Origin: Pseudoscleropodium purum
Lineage: Eukaryota; Streptophyta; Bryopsida; Hypnales; Brachytheciaceae
NCBI GenBank assembly: GCA_963969395.1
Contig: OZ017803.1
Coordinates: forward strand, 10,602,001 to 10,666,000
Direction of reading: 5' to 3'
Length of the DNA: 64,000 nt
The first letter of the stretch is position 1; every line of letters starts with the position of its first letter. Shown in pieces: positions 1 through 13,100 of the stretch. The position numbers and the translations under genes are program-made. The notes beneath the pieces are model-generated. The model searched no databases. It was not told the DNA's origin and was given only the letters and a program-made list of their open reading frames with translations.

Positions 1-1046
1 GGGACACTCTTTTGCCAACTTCATGGATAGGTGGTGCAATCATAGACATGAAAAGAACTAGTTTCTTGTCAACCCACACTATGGCACTAAGTTGCTTAGA
101 TTTATGCATTCTCCATTCCAAATGTCCTTGAGTACATTTTGTATAAAGGGATTTAGTAGCCAAAGCCTTAGGAAGGCCAATGAGATTACCCTAACCATGC
201 CCATTGCATATGTGCCTTTGTTCAAAAGGTCCATAAATAAAGGCACTGAGGAAAAAAAATTATCCATGATCACTATATGTCCACTATTCTCTAGCCCGTA
301 CTATATTTGCACTTTGTATAGCCTTATCCTTCTTAGCATTGGTAATCATAAGAACCCCCTTGTTGGCTCCACAATAAACTTCAAATGTCCATAGATACTT
401 CACTTTTGAATCGATAAGGCACCAAACTTTAATCCCCCACTTTGTTGGTTTCTTGGGCATATATTTGACTGGTCCATAGTTTCTCCATGATCATTATGCA
501 CATGTAAACACCATATGATATGTTCATAATGATTTCGTGACATAATAGATGATATGATTGGGCACCATAGAAAGTTGCATGATTTCTTCCAATAACATCA
601 AACATTTGGCTCAATTTTCATCCCCATGTACAAAGAGATAGCAAAAAATGCCCTCAACTCTAGTGGATGTAGCACAACCCATGTCTCTCCACCCTATAAT
701 TTCTTAGGGGTACATCTAGACCATGGGTTTATTTCAAGGGAATACCTATTGGTCTCAACACGTATCTTACGTAAAGTCTCCTCGTTCCAAAACTTATGAA
801 ATAAACCATATAGAGTGGGCATTTTTGGTGAAGGGTTTGATAATCCCGGGGTGGAACCAGTAAAAGCAATTGGAGATGGATCAAACATAGAAAATGTCTT
901 CTCTTATGAATCATCATTATAAACTTCCTTCAACCTTGGTGATTTTTCTTTCCTCATTTTCTTCCCATTTGCATTTTTACCTATAATTTCAATCTCTGCC
1001 TCACATGCACAAAACTATAAATGACAAGAACAAACACATTTGATTT

Positions 1047-1272
1047 GGCTAGAGAAGATTGAACCCCTTATTGCCCCATTCAAGAATAAATTGGAACATT
1101 GCCCCCTACTTTATGTAACATAATTTTTTATTTTCTTCACCTCTCTTGACTAATTTCAGGCAAATAATTGCAAATATGAATTCAGAATTTGCAGATTTTA
1201 TCATGGGCAGTAAAAAACTAAATCCCAATAGTTTCTCCACAACTGAAACAAAGGGCAATAAGGGCCCTAGCC
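1047..1272. mobile_element. MITE (GGCTAG...CCCTTATTGCCC ends), copy 1
   Basis: A 226-bp element lies in the intron of the piggyBac-like relic. Its ends are inverted: the left reads GGCTAGAGAAGATTGAACCC and the right, read backwards, GGCTAGGGCCCTTATTGCCC. The interior shares the stretch ATTGCAAATATGAATTCAGA with the element at 49231-49468, so these are two copies of one non-autonomous DNA transposon family. A target duplication is not clear. Two further degraded copies lie in the long direct repeats near 44630-45655 and 53690-53960. Confidence 0.75.
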
Positions 1273-1284
1273 AAAGTAAATGGC

Positions 1285-1440
1285 AATAACCATGAATTAA
1301 AAAAAAACTTACAAGAACTATGAATTAAAAGAATGATAATTAAAAAACAAACTTGCAAGAACCATGGATTAAAAAAATGATGATTAAAAAAAAACTTGCA
1401 AGAACCATGAATTAAATAAATTATAATTAAATAAAAAGCT
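1285..1440. repeat. Minisatellite, about 50-bp unit
   Basis: About three to four imperfect copies of a unit containing ACTTGCAAGAACCATGAATT followed by an A-rich tract. It directly follows the MITE, inside the intron of the piggyBac-like relic. Confidence 0.75.
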
Positions 1441-1789
1441 TACCTTCAAAGTCGGTCGTTGGTGGAGCTCTTGCCGTTGTTGGAGCCATTGGTGGAGCTT
1501 TAGTAAGCTCACCTTCCACCAACAACTTAGCTCCCTTCATAGCTTGGCCCCCCTTATAGTTGGCTCTTCTTCCACTCATGCATGTTGGAGATGCTCTCCT
1601 ATCTGTCACCCTGATTCCACCAGTTGCAAACTTGTGTTCCCTTGGACCACTTGATGTGCCCACTTGCCCTACCTGACGTGCTTGTTGCTGCGTGTGATGC
1701 ATTGTCCCACTTTCTTTGCAATTCAAACTCCCTCTCATTGTCCTGCTCCCGCCTATGAAAGTCAAACCCACTACGTTGCCCATCATACT

Positions 1790-3199
1790 ACAACTTCCAC
1801 CACCCGGCTCTCCATCATTTGCAATAGTCTTTTGCTTCTTCTTTGGATGTTATGCTTGCTTGGTTAGTTCCTCTTCTTTGGCCACTGATAGTCTTTCTTT
1901 TGCATGTTCATGGATCATCACAGTTCCTATCTTTACTCTATATTGATGTGTTACGTTTTACTTTGTTGATTTCTCTTTGTTCTGTTGTCTTCCTATTGCT
2001 ACGGTAAGTCTTCTCACCATTGTGTTTTTTTCGTATGCATAGTCTAAGCGTAAGTATCTTTACACATAAAAAAATGGTAAGATGATATAGATTATCATTC
2101 CAAGGAATTCCAAATGTTCTTCCAAACTTCAGTATCTGGATGATTTCTTTTCTGGATCCAACTACTATTTGAATTCCAATCTGCATCAAACTTCATTCGG
2201 TTTCTGATTATGTCTTTTGATACATTGGTTTTCAATTCCTTTGTTTTACCCTCAAAGGGTCCATTGTTGATCTTTCAAGGGGTAGGAACTTCACCACTCT
2301 AGTCTCTCTACTTATTAAACTAACAAAAACAAACAAACACCCAAGTAATCAAGGGGTTGCAACATGGAAAGAAGATCTGGATCTTTACAATGTTCTGGAT
2401 GGCCGATTCAGAATGCAAGTTACTTAGGACTGCATTCACTCCTCCTTACTACAATGACAAATCTCAAGCATCCGAAACAGACAAAGGGGTAGTCTTTTTA
2501 GATGTAAGATGGATTCCAAAGTTGGCAAACCTTTTGGTGAGTAGGAGTTTCCCATTGGCGGTTGCTAATCCCCGCACAGAATCGTTTCCAATTCCGGATT
2601 TGCACTCACACTACTCTTCAATATAACCGGATTACAATTCCGGTAGTTCAAAGGCACCACGCTTAGCTCCTCAGTTACAAATCTAACACCATTACAATAG
2701 TACTCCCTCAATCCAATCTAGTTACCCAAAAATCCAAATTCCTCCTCATCCATCCTTCTCACATCTCAACACTCCAAGCATTAAACTAATACAATCCAAA
2801 CACAAAGTCGGAGTCAGAATGTTGACCAGGTGGCTCAGATTACAGAAGGGAATGAAATACAATGGAATAATCGCTAGGATAGAATGAGAGGGCAACAAAC
2901 TTATCCGCCCTTAAAAACCAAAACCAAAACCAAAACCAAAGTCAATGCCTAAAAAGCCAAAAAGACACCCCAAAAATCAAGATAACCATACACTGAACAA
3001 CCCAAGATATCCGAAAAGTTCATAGCCCAACTATTTCTAAAAAATCTGAAACTCGGGCCCACATTTGGGAAACCAGTTCTAGAATGAAAATCCTAACTAA
3101 TTTTTAGATAACTACCTACCCTGCCGTACCTTCTTTGTATTGCTCCTGCTTCGGCTACCCAGAGTCTTCACCAAAGCCTTTACTGATGTATTCTTCATT
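1790..3199. other. Intergenic stretch without a supported gene
   Basis: Only short, unsupported open frames are present. A small run of AAAACC units (about four) lies at 2915-2940. I recognise no domain or transposon end. Confidence 0.5.
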
Positions 3200-4571
3200 G
3201 ACGATCAAGTTTGAGGTTTCCATGAAATTTCTAGAAGGGCTTTAGATTTCGTCTCTTCCTCAGATTCAGACTTCAACACATTCTCTTTCGACTCCTCAAT
3301 CTCTTGAATCTCTGGATCTCTAGCTTGTGGTGACTCACTCAACTCAATCTCCACGCGATTCCACTTTGGTGTCGATTGCTGCATGTACGAGAAATCTTCC
3401 AGATGAGATCGGGCCAAATTTGTCATTGCTCCAATCCGTGCGTTGAAGTTGCCATGAACAATCAATCCGAGTACCACAAACTTTTTGGCTGTGATTCTCC
3501 TAGGTGGTGGAAGAATTGGAACTTGAGGCTATTCCTTTCCTCTTGCAACTTCCGGATTTGTTCCTCCTTTTGTCAGAATTCTACTAGATCTGGTTGTTTC
3601 TAGATCTCCTCCAAAATCTGGTCCAGCTCCACCTTGAGTTCACTCAAGATGAAGAGTATGTGATCCTCTAGATCACCATACATTTGTTTGGCTTGCTGCA
3701 TCCACTAGATTCCAGCTTCAAAGAAATTCAAGTCTTCATAATGTTTTGGATCCAGACTCAACTCCTCTCTATCTAGTGTTGGTGCCTTCCCTGGTACAAC
3801 CGGATCCGTGGACCTCCTCCGTTTCTACTCGACCGCTTTTTCTTCTTCTTCTAGTTGTCCTTCTTTAGATTCCTTCTCCTCCTTCTCCAGTTCATTTGTC
3901 AAGTCGTACTTCAAGATCTTGACTCCGATGTTGTATTGAATCGTTTCCTTGGCACTCAAGACCTCCTTGTGATGATAGAGGTGGAATAGATACGGGGTGA
4001 TAAGGTTGTGTTTTGCTCTAGCCATATGATCCACTAGTTTGCTCACTACACCCTGAATCACTCTCCTCCAATGAACAATCTATTCCTCTAAAGCCCCGAA
4101 GATGGTGTTAGCTACTGTGACTATAACCCGAGTAGGCTTTTCCAGATACAAGATTGGAATGAGGAATTCTAGTTACCGTCTATGCCTCTCATTCTTGCAA
4201 TCACTAATGGCAAAACCCTCCTTCATGTGAGCCAAACTCTGGAACTTTCTAGTTACGTACTTATCCACCCTTCTAGCTAGTCCGAGTCCGTTCTTTTTAA
4301 ATGAATAGATATCTGCCCAAATATCTTCCGTCCAAACTATGGGTCGACCTTTCACCATAAACTTGTACTAGTTTGAAACTCCATAAATGAGTTCTTGAAT
4401 CATCTCCTCGTTCTTCATATTGCATGGCCTATCTAACAATCTAACACATCCAATACACATGAGGTCCTCCTCTAGGTGCGCTCGGTGGTCCGGATCGAAA
4501 GGAATGACTGGATAGACCATCCGGGCTGCCACTACAGACTTTTGCGTAGCCGGATTACTAGCTACCGCCAT
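3200..4571 (-). pseudogene. Decayed repeat-type ORF, unknown family
   Basis: Minus-strand open segments follow one another: about 4571-4368 (67 codons starting MAVASNPATQ), 4358-4173, 4061-3825 and 3477-3205, with only short stop-containing gaps between them. The last two are rich in Glu and Lys and look like coiled-coil or low-complexity tails (for example ELEKEEKESKEGQLEEEEK). Together they resemble one ancestral protein of at least 400 residues broken by many stops and probable frameshifts. I do not recognise a catalytic domain. A transposon-encoded protein is the likeliest source given the surroundings, but that is inference. Confidence 0.4.
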
Positions 4572-5329
4572 GAATCATCGACAGTTGACAACCTAATCCA
4601 GTGCAAACAACACTGACCTTTCTGTTCTCTCCTTATCCTGATTGCTAACTCACCATTCTTTTTCTCAACTATACGTTCACACGGTTGAGCAACCAGAAAG
4701 GGTGAAACAGTAAAGTAGTAGTGGATTTAAGTACCCAGCACGTGGCCAACAGTTCCCACTGGAGAATGGGTAGAAGACCTTTCCCCTAATGGTACCCTAG
4801 TTCCCTAAACCGGAAGCCTAGAATGTAGGTTTCAGGAATCCAGAACATTCTCGGATCCGTTTCCATAACGCTAGTAACAATTCTAGCAATTTGGAAATTG
4901 ACTGTTTCCACAATAGTCTTAAGGTAGCAAAAATCTCTATGGGTTACCAAAAAAATAAAAATTGTAAGTCTATCTAATCCTATTCTAAACTATTCCTATC
5001 CGGTTTGAATTTCTATGCTCTCATAGTTTTTTATGTTTTTTGCAAGTGTTTCCTTCGCTATAGCATACAAACTTTGTTCCCAAGCTTCCCATTTTGTAGC
5101 TTCATTTTGAAGATCATTGTCATAAAATTTAGGCCAACTATTGTCACCATTCCTATTACCCTCTTCATCTTCCAATTCATCATCACTTCAAGTATTAAAT
5201 ATTGGATCATTGCATTGTATTGATTGTGTTGCATTGTGTTTATACCTCAATATTTGCTCTATAGGCATATAGTGGAATACACTTTGTAACTCCATTGGCA
5301 AATAAAATCTGATACATTCTAGTATTTGA
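4572..5329. other. Noncoding stretch
   Basis: AT-rich DNA between two decayed minus-strand ORF regions, possibly the upstream or intron part of one element. No motif recognised. Confidence 0.4.
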
Positions 5330-6254
5330 CTATTCTTCAATGAAACTCTTTTGCACCACGCCTAGTATCCACTCTATGCCTTCTTGTTTCTCTCCTTCTT
5401 CCTCTGTTGATTCCTCTACATCATTCAAAATATAAGTTGGAACTCTAACTAGTACTTCATGTTCTTGCATTGTAACTTCTAACAATCTAAACTTATTGAA
5501 ACCACTTAGAAAGGACACATCCCCTTGCCTCTCTAGACTTGTTGTGGTTCCAAATTTATTACTTTCCTCTTTTGTTTTTGGCCATTTGTTGCTACAATTG
5601 CCTCCTCCACTGCTATAGTTGTCTTTTCTACTATTGCAACCACATCTCCCACTATTGTAGCTGCCTCTCCCATTGCTGCAACGCCCCTCTTCTTCATAGC
5701 ATGTTTCTGTCTCTCCCCTACTCGTTTCCTTCCTTCTAACTACACTTTTGTATAAGCTACTTGTGTCCTCCTTGTTGTCTTTGATGTGCATCTCTTCACT
5801 GCCAGCTTAGGTGATTTGCTACACAATTTTGTTGTCCTTGGCCATTGCAAATCGCTCTATTGAAATATCAATGTGGTTGTTCCCCTTCTCTCTAATACCT
5901 CTAGGATTCTCTCCTTCCAAATCTCTATGTTTCTCTCCATGATTTGGCCACACCATTGTCCTCAAGGTGTCTCTTACAGATTCAAAGAAACCATTTACAT
6001 GCCTCTCCTTCCACCTCAAAATGTGAGCTATTTGTTGATAGTATCTAGATCTAAAAGCGCTATTCTTTGAAGTAGTGCCAATGTCTCTCCACTTCTTGGC
6101 TTAGGCAACTTGGTAAGATATTTTGAATCTACAGTTGCTAGAATAAATCTCTCTTGCTGTGCATTTGCACCTTGCTGCCTTGCCTAAGTTCTAACTATGT
6201 CTATTAGTCCTCCAATGTAACCAAGAGAGATAGGACGATTTGGAATTTCAGCCA
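5330..6254 (-). pseudogene. Decayed ORF region, unknown family
   Basis: Minus-strand reading begins at an ATG at 6254 (MAEIPNRPISLGYIGG) and continues through stops and frame changes to an open segment of 153 codons ending at 5330. The middle segment (6019-5819) reads FFESVRDTLRTMVWPNHGEK. The 153-codon part has a Cys, Ser, Asn and Gly-rich stretch made by CTACTATTG-like triplet repeats, then an acidic end. No domain is recognised. It may belong to the same mobile element as the region at 3200-4571, which has the same orientation, but nothing proves this. Confidence 0.35.
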
Positions 6255-6530
6255 TTGTGACAAATTTGTATGCAAATGAAGATCTATAAATTCAAATTTG
6301 AATTGCTACAACTTATAAATGTTGTTTTTGCAATATTTGTAGTAGCTATTTTTCTTTACAATGTTTTGTATATTTTATTGCATCTTTCATTAAATTGTTG
6401 GTTGGAGTGCTTTGCAACGTTTCTTGGGTATAAATTTTTTGGAGCTTTTGTCAATTGAAACCATTGTGGCCACTTTCATTTTCATGTCATCAAGTTGTGA
6501 AAGTTTAGAAACCGTTGTAAGTTAGGAATT
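6255..6530. other. Noncoding stretch
   Basis: Nothing recognised beyond a 62-codon hydrophobic open frame that has no other coding support. Confidence 0.4.
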
Positions 6531-6700
6531 GGCTATTATCATGGTTGTCACATTGGACAGATTACTATTCATTTCACGTCCTATAGGACAAGTTACTATT
6601 CATCAGATGTACATCTTATGTACATCTGATGAATAGTAACTTGTCCTATAGGACGTGAAATGAATAGTAATCTATCCAATGTGACAACCATGGCTATTAT
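6531..6700. mobile_element. Foldback MITE with 9-bp target duplication
   Basis: Positions 6541-6614 and 6618-6691 are inverted copies of each other, 74 bp long with one mismatch, around a 3-bp loop (CTT). The element is flanked by the direct repeat GGCTATTAT at 6531-6539 and 6692-6700. A 9-bp duplication is the hallmark of the Mutator superfamily, so this is probably a Mutator-type MITE. The near-identity of its arms suggests recent insertion or arm homogenisation. Confidence 0.9.
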
Positions 6701-9059
6701 TACTTACCAGAGTGGCTACAATGTACTTTTTTGTCATTTAGGAGGTTGTACAAATGGAATGTTTTCATTGGTTTTAGTTTCTTGTTTTTCAGATACCAAA
6801 CTAGGAACCGTTTGCACTAATATTGGACCCATTCTAGCAAAAGCCAAGCCCATTGCCTTCAAAAAAAATTTCCTCTTTGACTGCTTCATACATGGCACTT
6901 TGTTATTGGTTCTCCAATACTACCCTCTTCCACAATGAAACATGTATGCTTTTGAAGGCCTCCCAAAAATCAAATATCTATCTTTTTCAATGAAAAATAA
7001 AAGTTTCTAGTAGTTAACCTTCAATATTGCCTGTCAAAATTTTTAAAACAATTAGATGAATTTAACTGCCCACACCAAAATGAACTCAAAGTTTTTGATT
7101 GACCATATATGGTCAATTGGGTAGTTAGGGGTTAGACAATCTTTTTTTGGTATTGAAGAATGCATGATTTCTATTCAATATTTTGTGTGCAAATTTATTA
7201 GTGCTATTGGTGTTATATTCACATCATTGAATTAAGTTCAAGTCATGTATTACTTGTTTTTGATTTTATACAACATAGCTTGTAAAAAATAATAGTATAT
7301 CTATACACTATATTTCTTGCTTTGAGATTATTTCCCTTAAAATTTGATTTTGACATTCAATATTACTTCTTTAGCTTTATAGCAAATCTTACAAAATAAA
7401 GCTTCTAAACTAGTTTTTCTACTCTACTTGAATATTTTGAAAAAATCCTACAAAATAACTTTTTATTGGATTTGAATTTGAGGACCTATGACCAAGTTTT
7501 GGAATATAAAGGGATACAAAATTGTTATTTATACTATAGTATTTTATAATATAAAATAATATACTTCTATTCTAAAATTTTCATATCTTTTTTATTATGT
7601 TTTTTATTTTATTTGAATTTTTTCTACTTTTTTTTCAAAAATTCATTATAATTTGAGATTTTTCCAAAAAAATCTAAAAATAAAAGATTTTAAGATTAAT
7701 TTGAGTACTCAATCATGACCTCCATCTTTACATGGTTAAGTATTCTAGCCAAAAAAACAAAAAAAGACACCAAAATAATCATTTGAAAACAAAATTATAT
7801 AAATTGCAAAAAGTCTATGCCAAATACCACCACATTTTTCAAAATACAACCAAAAAGAATATACATAACTCTCTTTAAAAACTCATATACTTTCCCACTA
7901 AACTACATACAAGATAAATATGTAAACTAATTACCAATTTACAAAAAAAATTGCAAATGAAATATATAAACAACAAACTAAATCCAATCAACCACTCGTG
8001 TAACTTCACCACTCTACCACTCCACCCATTATTTTAAAGACTTCGAGTAATTATGGATAAAATATTGATAAACAAATGACACATTTGGGATGAAACAATA
8101 TTTCAATGGATGAACTTTTGGTAGATGAATTATAAAATATTGGATGATTTTTCTACTTTTGAATGGCAACATTTCTAGATGATTGAAAGTAGGGCATATA
8201 AATGGTAGATTTTTGCTTGAATCAAGATGGATGAATTTGTGGCACATGATAAACCAAGAATTGGTGGATTGCTAAAGCCAAGCAAAACTACTAAGAATAT
8301 CAAAAGCTCAATAATAGTTCACTTAAGCAAAAATAGATTAAAGGTTTGATTTATCAATTTCTACATTGTATTGAATGTATACATTATAATGTAGAAAGTT
8401 CTATAGACTCCTTGCATTTCCAATTTTTTTCTTTAAAGAATCAAGAAAAAATCAAGGAAAAATAAGCTCTAAAAAAAAACTCAACTTGCATCCCTTATAC
8501 GTTCATAGAATTACACCTAATAACTTGAACAAGCATTGTAGGGCCATAACTTGAATATCACCACTACACTCCAATAGAGTACAAAAGTGATCCACCCTTT
8601 CCACCTAATTAATACATCACATGAAGAAAATAGTTCATGTGAGTCTTGTAACTTCGCTAAAGAATCCAACCAATATGAAGAACAAAAGAAATTGAGAGTG
8701 CCATTCAAGACTCTTTTCAATTCACAAAGAAAACTTTAAACAAAAAAGTAGTGCAACGATTGAATTCACATGGCAAGTAGTATTTATGTAGCATGGGAAA
8801 AGATTGGGAACCAAAATCCAAGGAATTCCCTAGTGGTGATTCTTTTGATTGGAAAAGGTCAAATAGTCTATTGTTTTGATTCTAAGGTGACTTTTATAAT
8901 AGCAATTTACTCAACTTAGTGCTTTAAGAAATAAAAATTAATTAAATTAAATACAAAAGGGTATGTGTTTCATTAGCCTATGCTAGTAGTCCATTCATTT
9001 TTTCAATGTATGCACACTATTTGAAATGCTATGCAGTCTTATACTAATGTTTTAATGCC
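6701..9059. other. AT-rich intergenic DNA
   Basis: Very AT-rich with homopolymer runs. No coding region or clear transposon end is supported; the short minus-strand open frames near 8029-8247 and 8517-8720 lack any motif. Confidence 0.5.
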
Positions 9060-10140
9060 AAATTGTTAGGATATGTCAAATAGTCTAGGTTGGTCAAATA
9101 ATCTAGGTTGGTCAAATAATCTTATGCCTTGAAATGCATTTTATCAACCTAATCAAATATCCACATATAAAATCTATATAATATCTATATAATATCTATA
9201 TATGTCTATATATGTTTATTTCTCTCTCTCTCTATATATATATGCCATCTTCCTTAATTACTTCTTCATTTTAATTCATGGTAGTGGTCAATTGGTCCAG
9301 TAAGCTAAGGCTAATTACTACTATATAGAGATGCAAGTCTATAATTGTCAAATTGTTCTAGTATGCAAAAGTAAGCAAAATTTTATGTTTATTACACTCT
9401 AAATGAATCAATTAGTCTTAGCTTTCTTCTTTTTCTTGTTCCATACATAGTCAAGAAGTCAATTGGTCCATTTTCTAAAGCTTAGATTCTCTTGGTCTAA
9501 ATACTTAATTATTGTATGGTCAATTGGACTTCTCTCTAAAGCTATGGCTGATTCCATTGCTTCACTAAAATGATCTCTATTTAATCAACATTAAGGTCAA
9601 TTTGTCAAACACTTGGCCCTTATATAATCTACTTGTCAAATGGGCAATCTTGCTCTAACTCTAAGTTGCTAATTTCAACTTAATACTATTCTATTACTTG
9701 TACATATCAACTAACTAATTGACATCTCAACCACCAACAACAATCAAGGAAATCTCCCGAGTACATTTGGTCAATTTGTCTTGGTTGCCAACAAGTTGCT
9801 GAGCTCCTCATTTGTTTGTCAATTTGTCCATATTCTCATAAATATATCCACATTATCAAACAATTACTCCATTTTCCAATCACTAACTTAAACTTCTCAC
9901 TCAAAGCTCTTTTCAACCAATGAAACAATTAGACTACAATAACTAACACACTCACATACATAGACAATTAGACAAAAGATTTTACTAATTGTTTGGTCCT
10001 TTACTAGGTAATCACTCATTGTAACCACATATTTGGACAATTAGACAAGGTGCTGCAATTACCAATTATACACTTGAATTAAGAATTGATCACAATTATA
10101 ACTACTAGACTATTAGACCAAATAATTCAAAAAATTATTG
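9060..10140. repeat. Cluster of degenerate GTCAATTGGTC words
   Basis: More than a dozen variants of (G)GTCAATTGGTC, GTCAAATAGTCTA, GTCAATTTGTC and, on the other strand, GACAATTAGAC are spread over about 1.1 kb with irregular spacing. A microsatellite of TCTATATAATA and TCTCTCTATATA type sits at about 9165-9242. No gene is visible. Confidence 0.6.
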
Positions 10141-13100
10141 CATGGCAGGGTTTAAAAAACCTTCCCCATAATTCTTAGGGGAGAGGTTTCTTTTTGGTGA
10201 TCATATGGAGGCTTTCCATGAAATATAGAGGCCTGAGATTCTCTTCCTCGTACTATTTCAAAATTCCTGTATCAATCTAATTTGATTAGAAACTTTGTTT
10301 TTTGGATATGTTCTTTCTGTTTCTCTACTTGCGTGCTTTGTGAGGAAGAGGCCTTGAATTGAGGGTGAAGTCTCTTGCTTTTACAATGTGCAGACTTTTG
10401 GAGTGCAACTACTTCCAAGGCGCCAGACCGAAGTTGGAAAGTAATATCACGTGAGTGGGGCACCATGAAAGCATCACTCTGTGAGGTCAACTGAGAATTG
10501 CAAATTGTAACACACAGTCAGGGATTTGATACAACGTCCTTGTGAATGTTTGTGAGCACTTTTTAAGTCTTCAATGTTCCATTTTGAGTTTGGCTAAAAT
10601 CTTATCTTCTTGACTGCTGCAGAGGCAGCCTGGACTATAACTGCTGGGAAACGGAGCCATCTCTGGAGAATCAGACGTCGACCAAAAGAACAACCAGAAC
10701 GTCTTGACTACTTCCAGTCTGAAAGACCAGGTAACCCTCCAGACCTTAATTGCTAAGTGGATACAAAAAAAGTTCTCTCATTACAAGGTTCATTTTGAGA
10801 CTAAGTTAGAGAGTCCAATTTGCATCGTTTTCAACATTTTAACCAGTTTACTTGAACTTTCTAAACAAGCAGGTAGAAAGGGGTATAAGTATGAGATCCG
10901 AACTCTCTTTAGATCAAATTTTAATCAATTAATATACAATCATTTCCAATCCAATCATTTAAAGTGGGAGGCTGTAGATCGGGATACTTGAAAAGCGTAT
11001 CCCTTCCATAATGACCTACAACTTTCCACTTTAAAAGATCAGTAGCCACAGACATGAAGCCAAGTCAAACTTACGCTCAACTTGCTAATTGAAGCCCACC
11101 AACAAGTATGGGTAGTTGAGTTCTTTTTGCTAACAACAAGAGTCATGGCAAATGAGTCCCTCCTCATTGATTATCAATTGTTTCTGTTAGTTTAAGGGTT
11201 AAATAATATAGAAATGACACTGTTATAGTGCCATTCTTATGCTTTTTGTTTATGTGCGTTTAGTACTGAAATGGCAATGCGTCAATGGTTGATGAGATGA
11301 CACTGAAATGACATTCTTCTAGTGACACTTTAGCTGGTGAAGTTTTGATTGAGAGACTGGTCTTTGCTGGGAGCAGGGAATTTGAGCATCTTGCACTCCT
11401 GGGAAGTGCCGGGGGGTGTACAGTACTTCACTTTGGAGGAGCTGAAGAGAGCCACCAAGGGATTTGGGGGGGATAATGAGATTGGCGAGGGTGGGTTTGG
11501 CAAAGTGTTTTGGGGCACTTTTCCTGGTGGACGTACACTGGCTATCAAACGGGCAGGCTCTGCAAATTCTTCTGCGCAGTTCAGAAATGAGGTCACCGGT
11601 ACTACCTGTTTGAATTCTGTGGCATTCTGTTCAAACATTCTTCATTAGCAGTTGTGAGAAATTCGTGCAGTTTCCGTTGCTTGACTGAAATCTCAGATCT
11701 GTGTCAAGGTAACTACACCTAAATTTTTCTGAACAAGCAATTGAGCATTGTTCAAATTATGAAACTGCGTAATTTTTTGTCGGATATTGTTGAAATTCAA
11801 AAGAGTATTATGTATTCTTATGCATTACTCCGTATTACTTTTGGACACCGTATGAATAAACTATGAACTTCAAACTGCTGGAAATTGGTGTACCCAAAAG
11901 CGCCCCTAGGCTCTCATGAATGGAGGCAGTACTTTTATTTTTGGCAAGAATCTATTGGGGTCAGTTTTAGAAAGGGGTCAGGAGAATAGAGGCAGTACAT
12001 TCATTTTAGGCAAGAATCTATTGCGGTCGGTTTTAGAAAGGGGTCAGAATGGGGTGCAATTACGCAAGTCCTAATTTTTGAGTTCTGGGCTCTTGAATGT
12101 CACGATTTCGCAGCTTTGAAACCAACCACTTGAACGAATGCGACTCTGCGTAGTGGCATTGCTATCTGCACATGGACATTAGACCTAAAGCAGAGCCATA
12201 ACTCCGAGTCCATTGGTTTATCAGGTCTTACCATTAAGCAGGCTTCACCACAAGAGCTTGGTACGGCTGGAGGGGTTCTGCGATGAGACCGGGCAGCAGG
12301 TCGTTCATCTCTCCTCTCCAGTTTCTTTGCTTTTCGTACACTCACTGCTGTTTTTTGATGTGTTCTTAGTATTCCGTTTAGAATATTGTAGTCCAGAACT
12401 TTCATTGAGCAGTGGCAAGTGAACCTCTAAACCGTTTTATGCTTGCTTATGGATTGCTCCAGAACACTAAGTAACCGTTTAGTTTCCTAAACTAAGATTT
12501 CCTTTGTGTCATGTGCCCATAGATTCTAGTGTATGAATTCATGAAGATGGGAAATCTTCACAGTCTTCTCCATGGAAGGTGTCAAGGTACAAACCCAGCT
12601 TCTCCTGCAGCTGGAGGTGTAACTTACTTTCTATGTTCACAACTTGTGTCAGTGGCTTCACCATTGAGAGCAGGAAGTTGGAACAACATTACAGTCTGAG
12701 TTAGAGCTTATACACACATGGTCGATACTCATGTTGAAATGCTTTTTCTCCCTCTCTTGAAAGGAATTCATCCGATTTCTTTACTGGTGAGAATTAACAA
12801 GCTGTTCATGTCCACCTAATTTATTTTATTTTTCATTGATGAATTATGTGTACAATTTGCAGAACGCTATAGAACCTTGAATTGGTATAAGAGGCTGGAG
12901 ATCGCTGTCAGTGTGGCCCCCAAGGCTTGGACTACTTGCATTCCTTTGCGGTACTCGGCACTTATTTCCTTGTTACTGATCTTTCTTGACGGGATTCGAT
13001 TAACATGTTCTAGTTGGTTTGGGTTTTTGAGAGCTGAGCGTTGAATGGAACTTGGTAGATAGTTTTATAGAAAATCATCTGCTTGCTGAATGTTTACTGT

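Larger units (their letters stand above)
1..1786 (-). pseudogene. piggyBac-like transposase, decayed, truncated by window edge
   Basis: Minus-strand relic of a DDE transposase of the piggyBac type (family domain DDE_Tnp_1_7). Seen directly: a segment reading LRAFFAISLYMGMK at about 630-670, typical of the family N-terminal half; then GHIVIMDNFFSSVPLF and LLNKGTYAMGMVR at about 195-270, matching the family core (xxDNFFTSxxL, GTxxxGTxR, with the catalytic Asp); then, after a frameshift near 195, WRMHKSKQLSAIVWVDKK at about 70-125, matching the conserved WxMxKSR...VWxDKK stretch. From 995 down to about 200 one frame persists through nonsense codons at 904-906, 694-696, 598-600 and 400-402. An upstream exon (about 1786-1444) ends at a good donor (GAAG/gtaagc) and the next exon starts at 995 after gtgaggcag; the phase joins cleanly. 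The intron holds a MITE and a minisatellite. The C-terminal end lies outside the window. The family call is firm; the gene is not functional. Confidence 0.85.

Noticed and set aside
10451..10485. Extension of the first candidate kinase exon to a donor at 10486.
   Set aside because: The phase does not join to the exon at 10623; the donor gtgagt at 10451 does.
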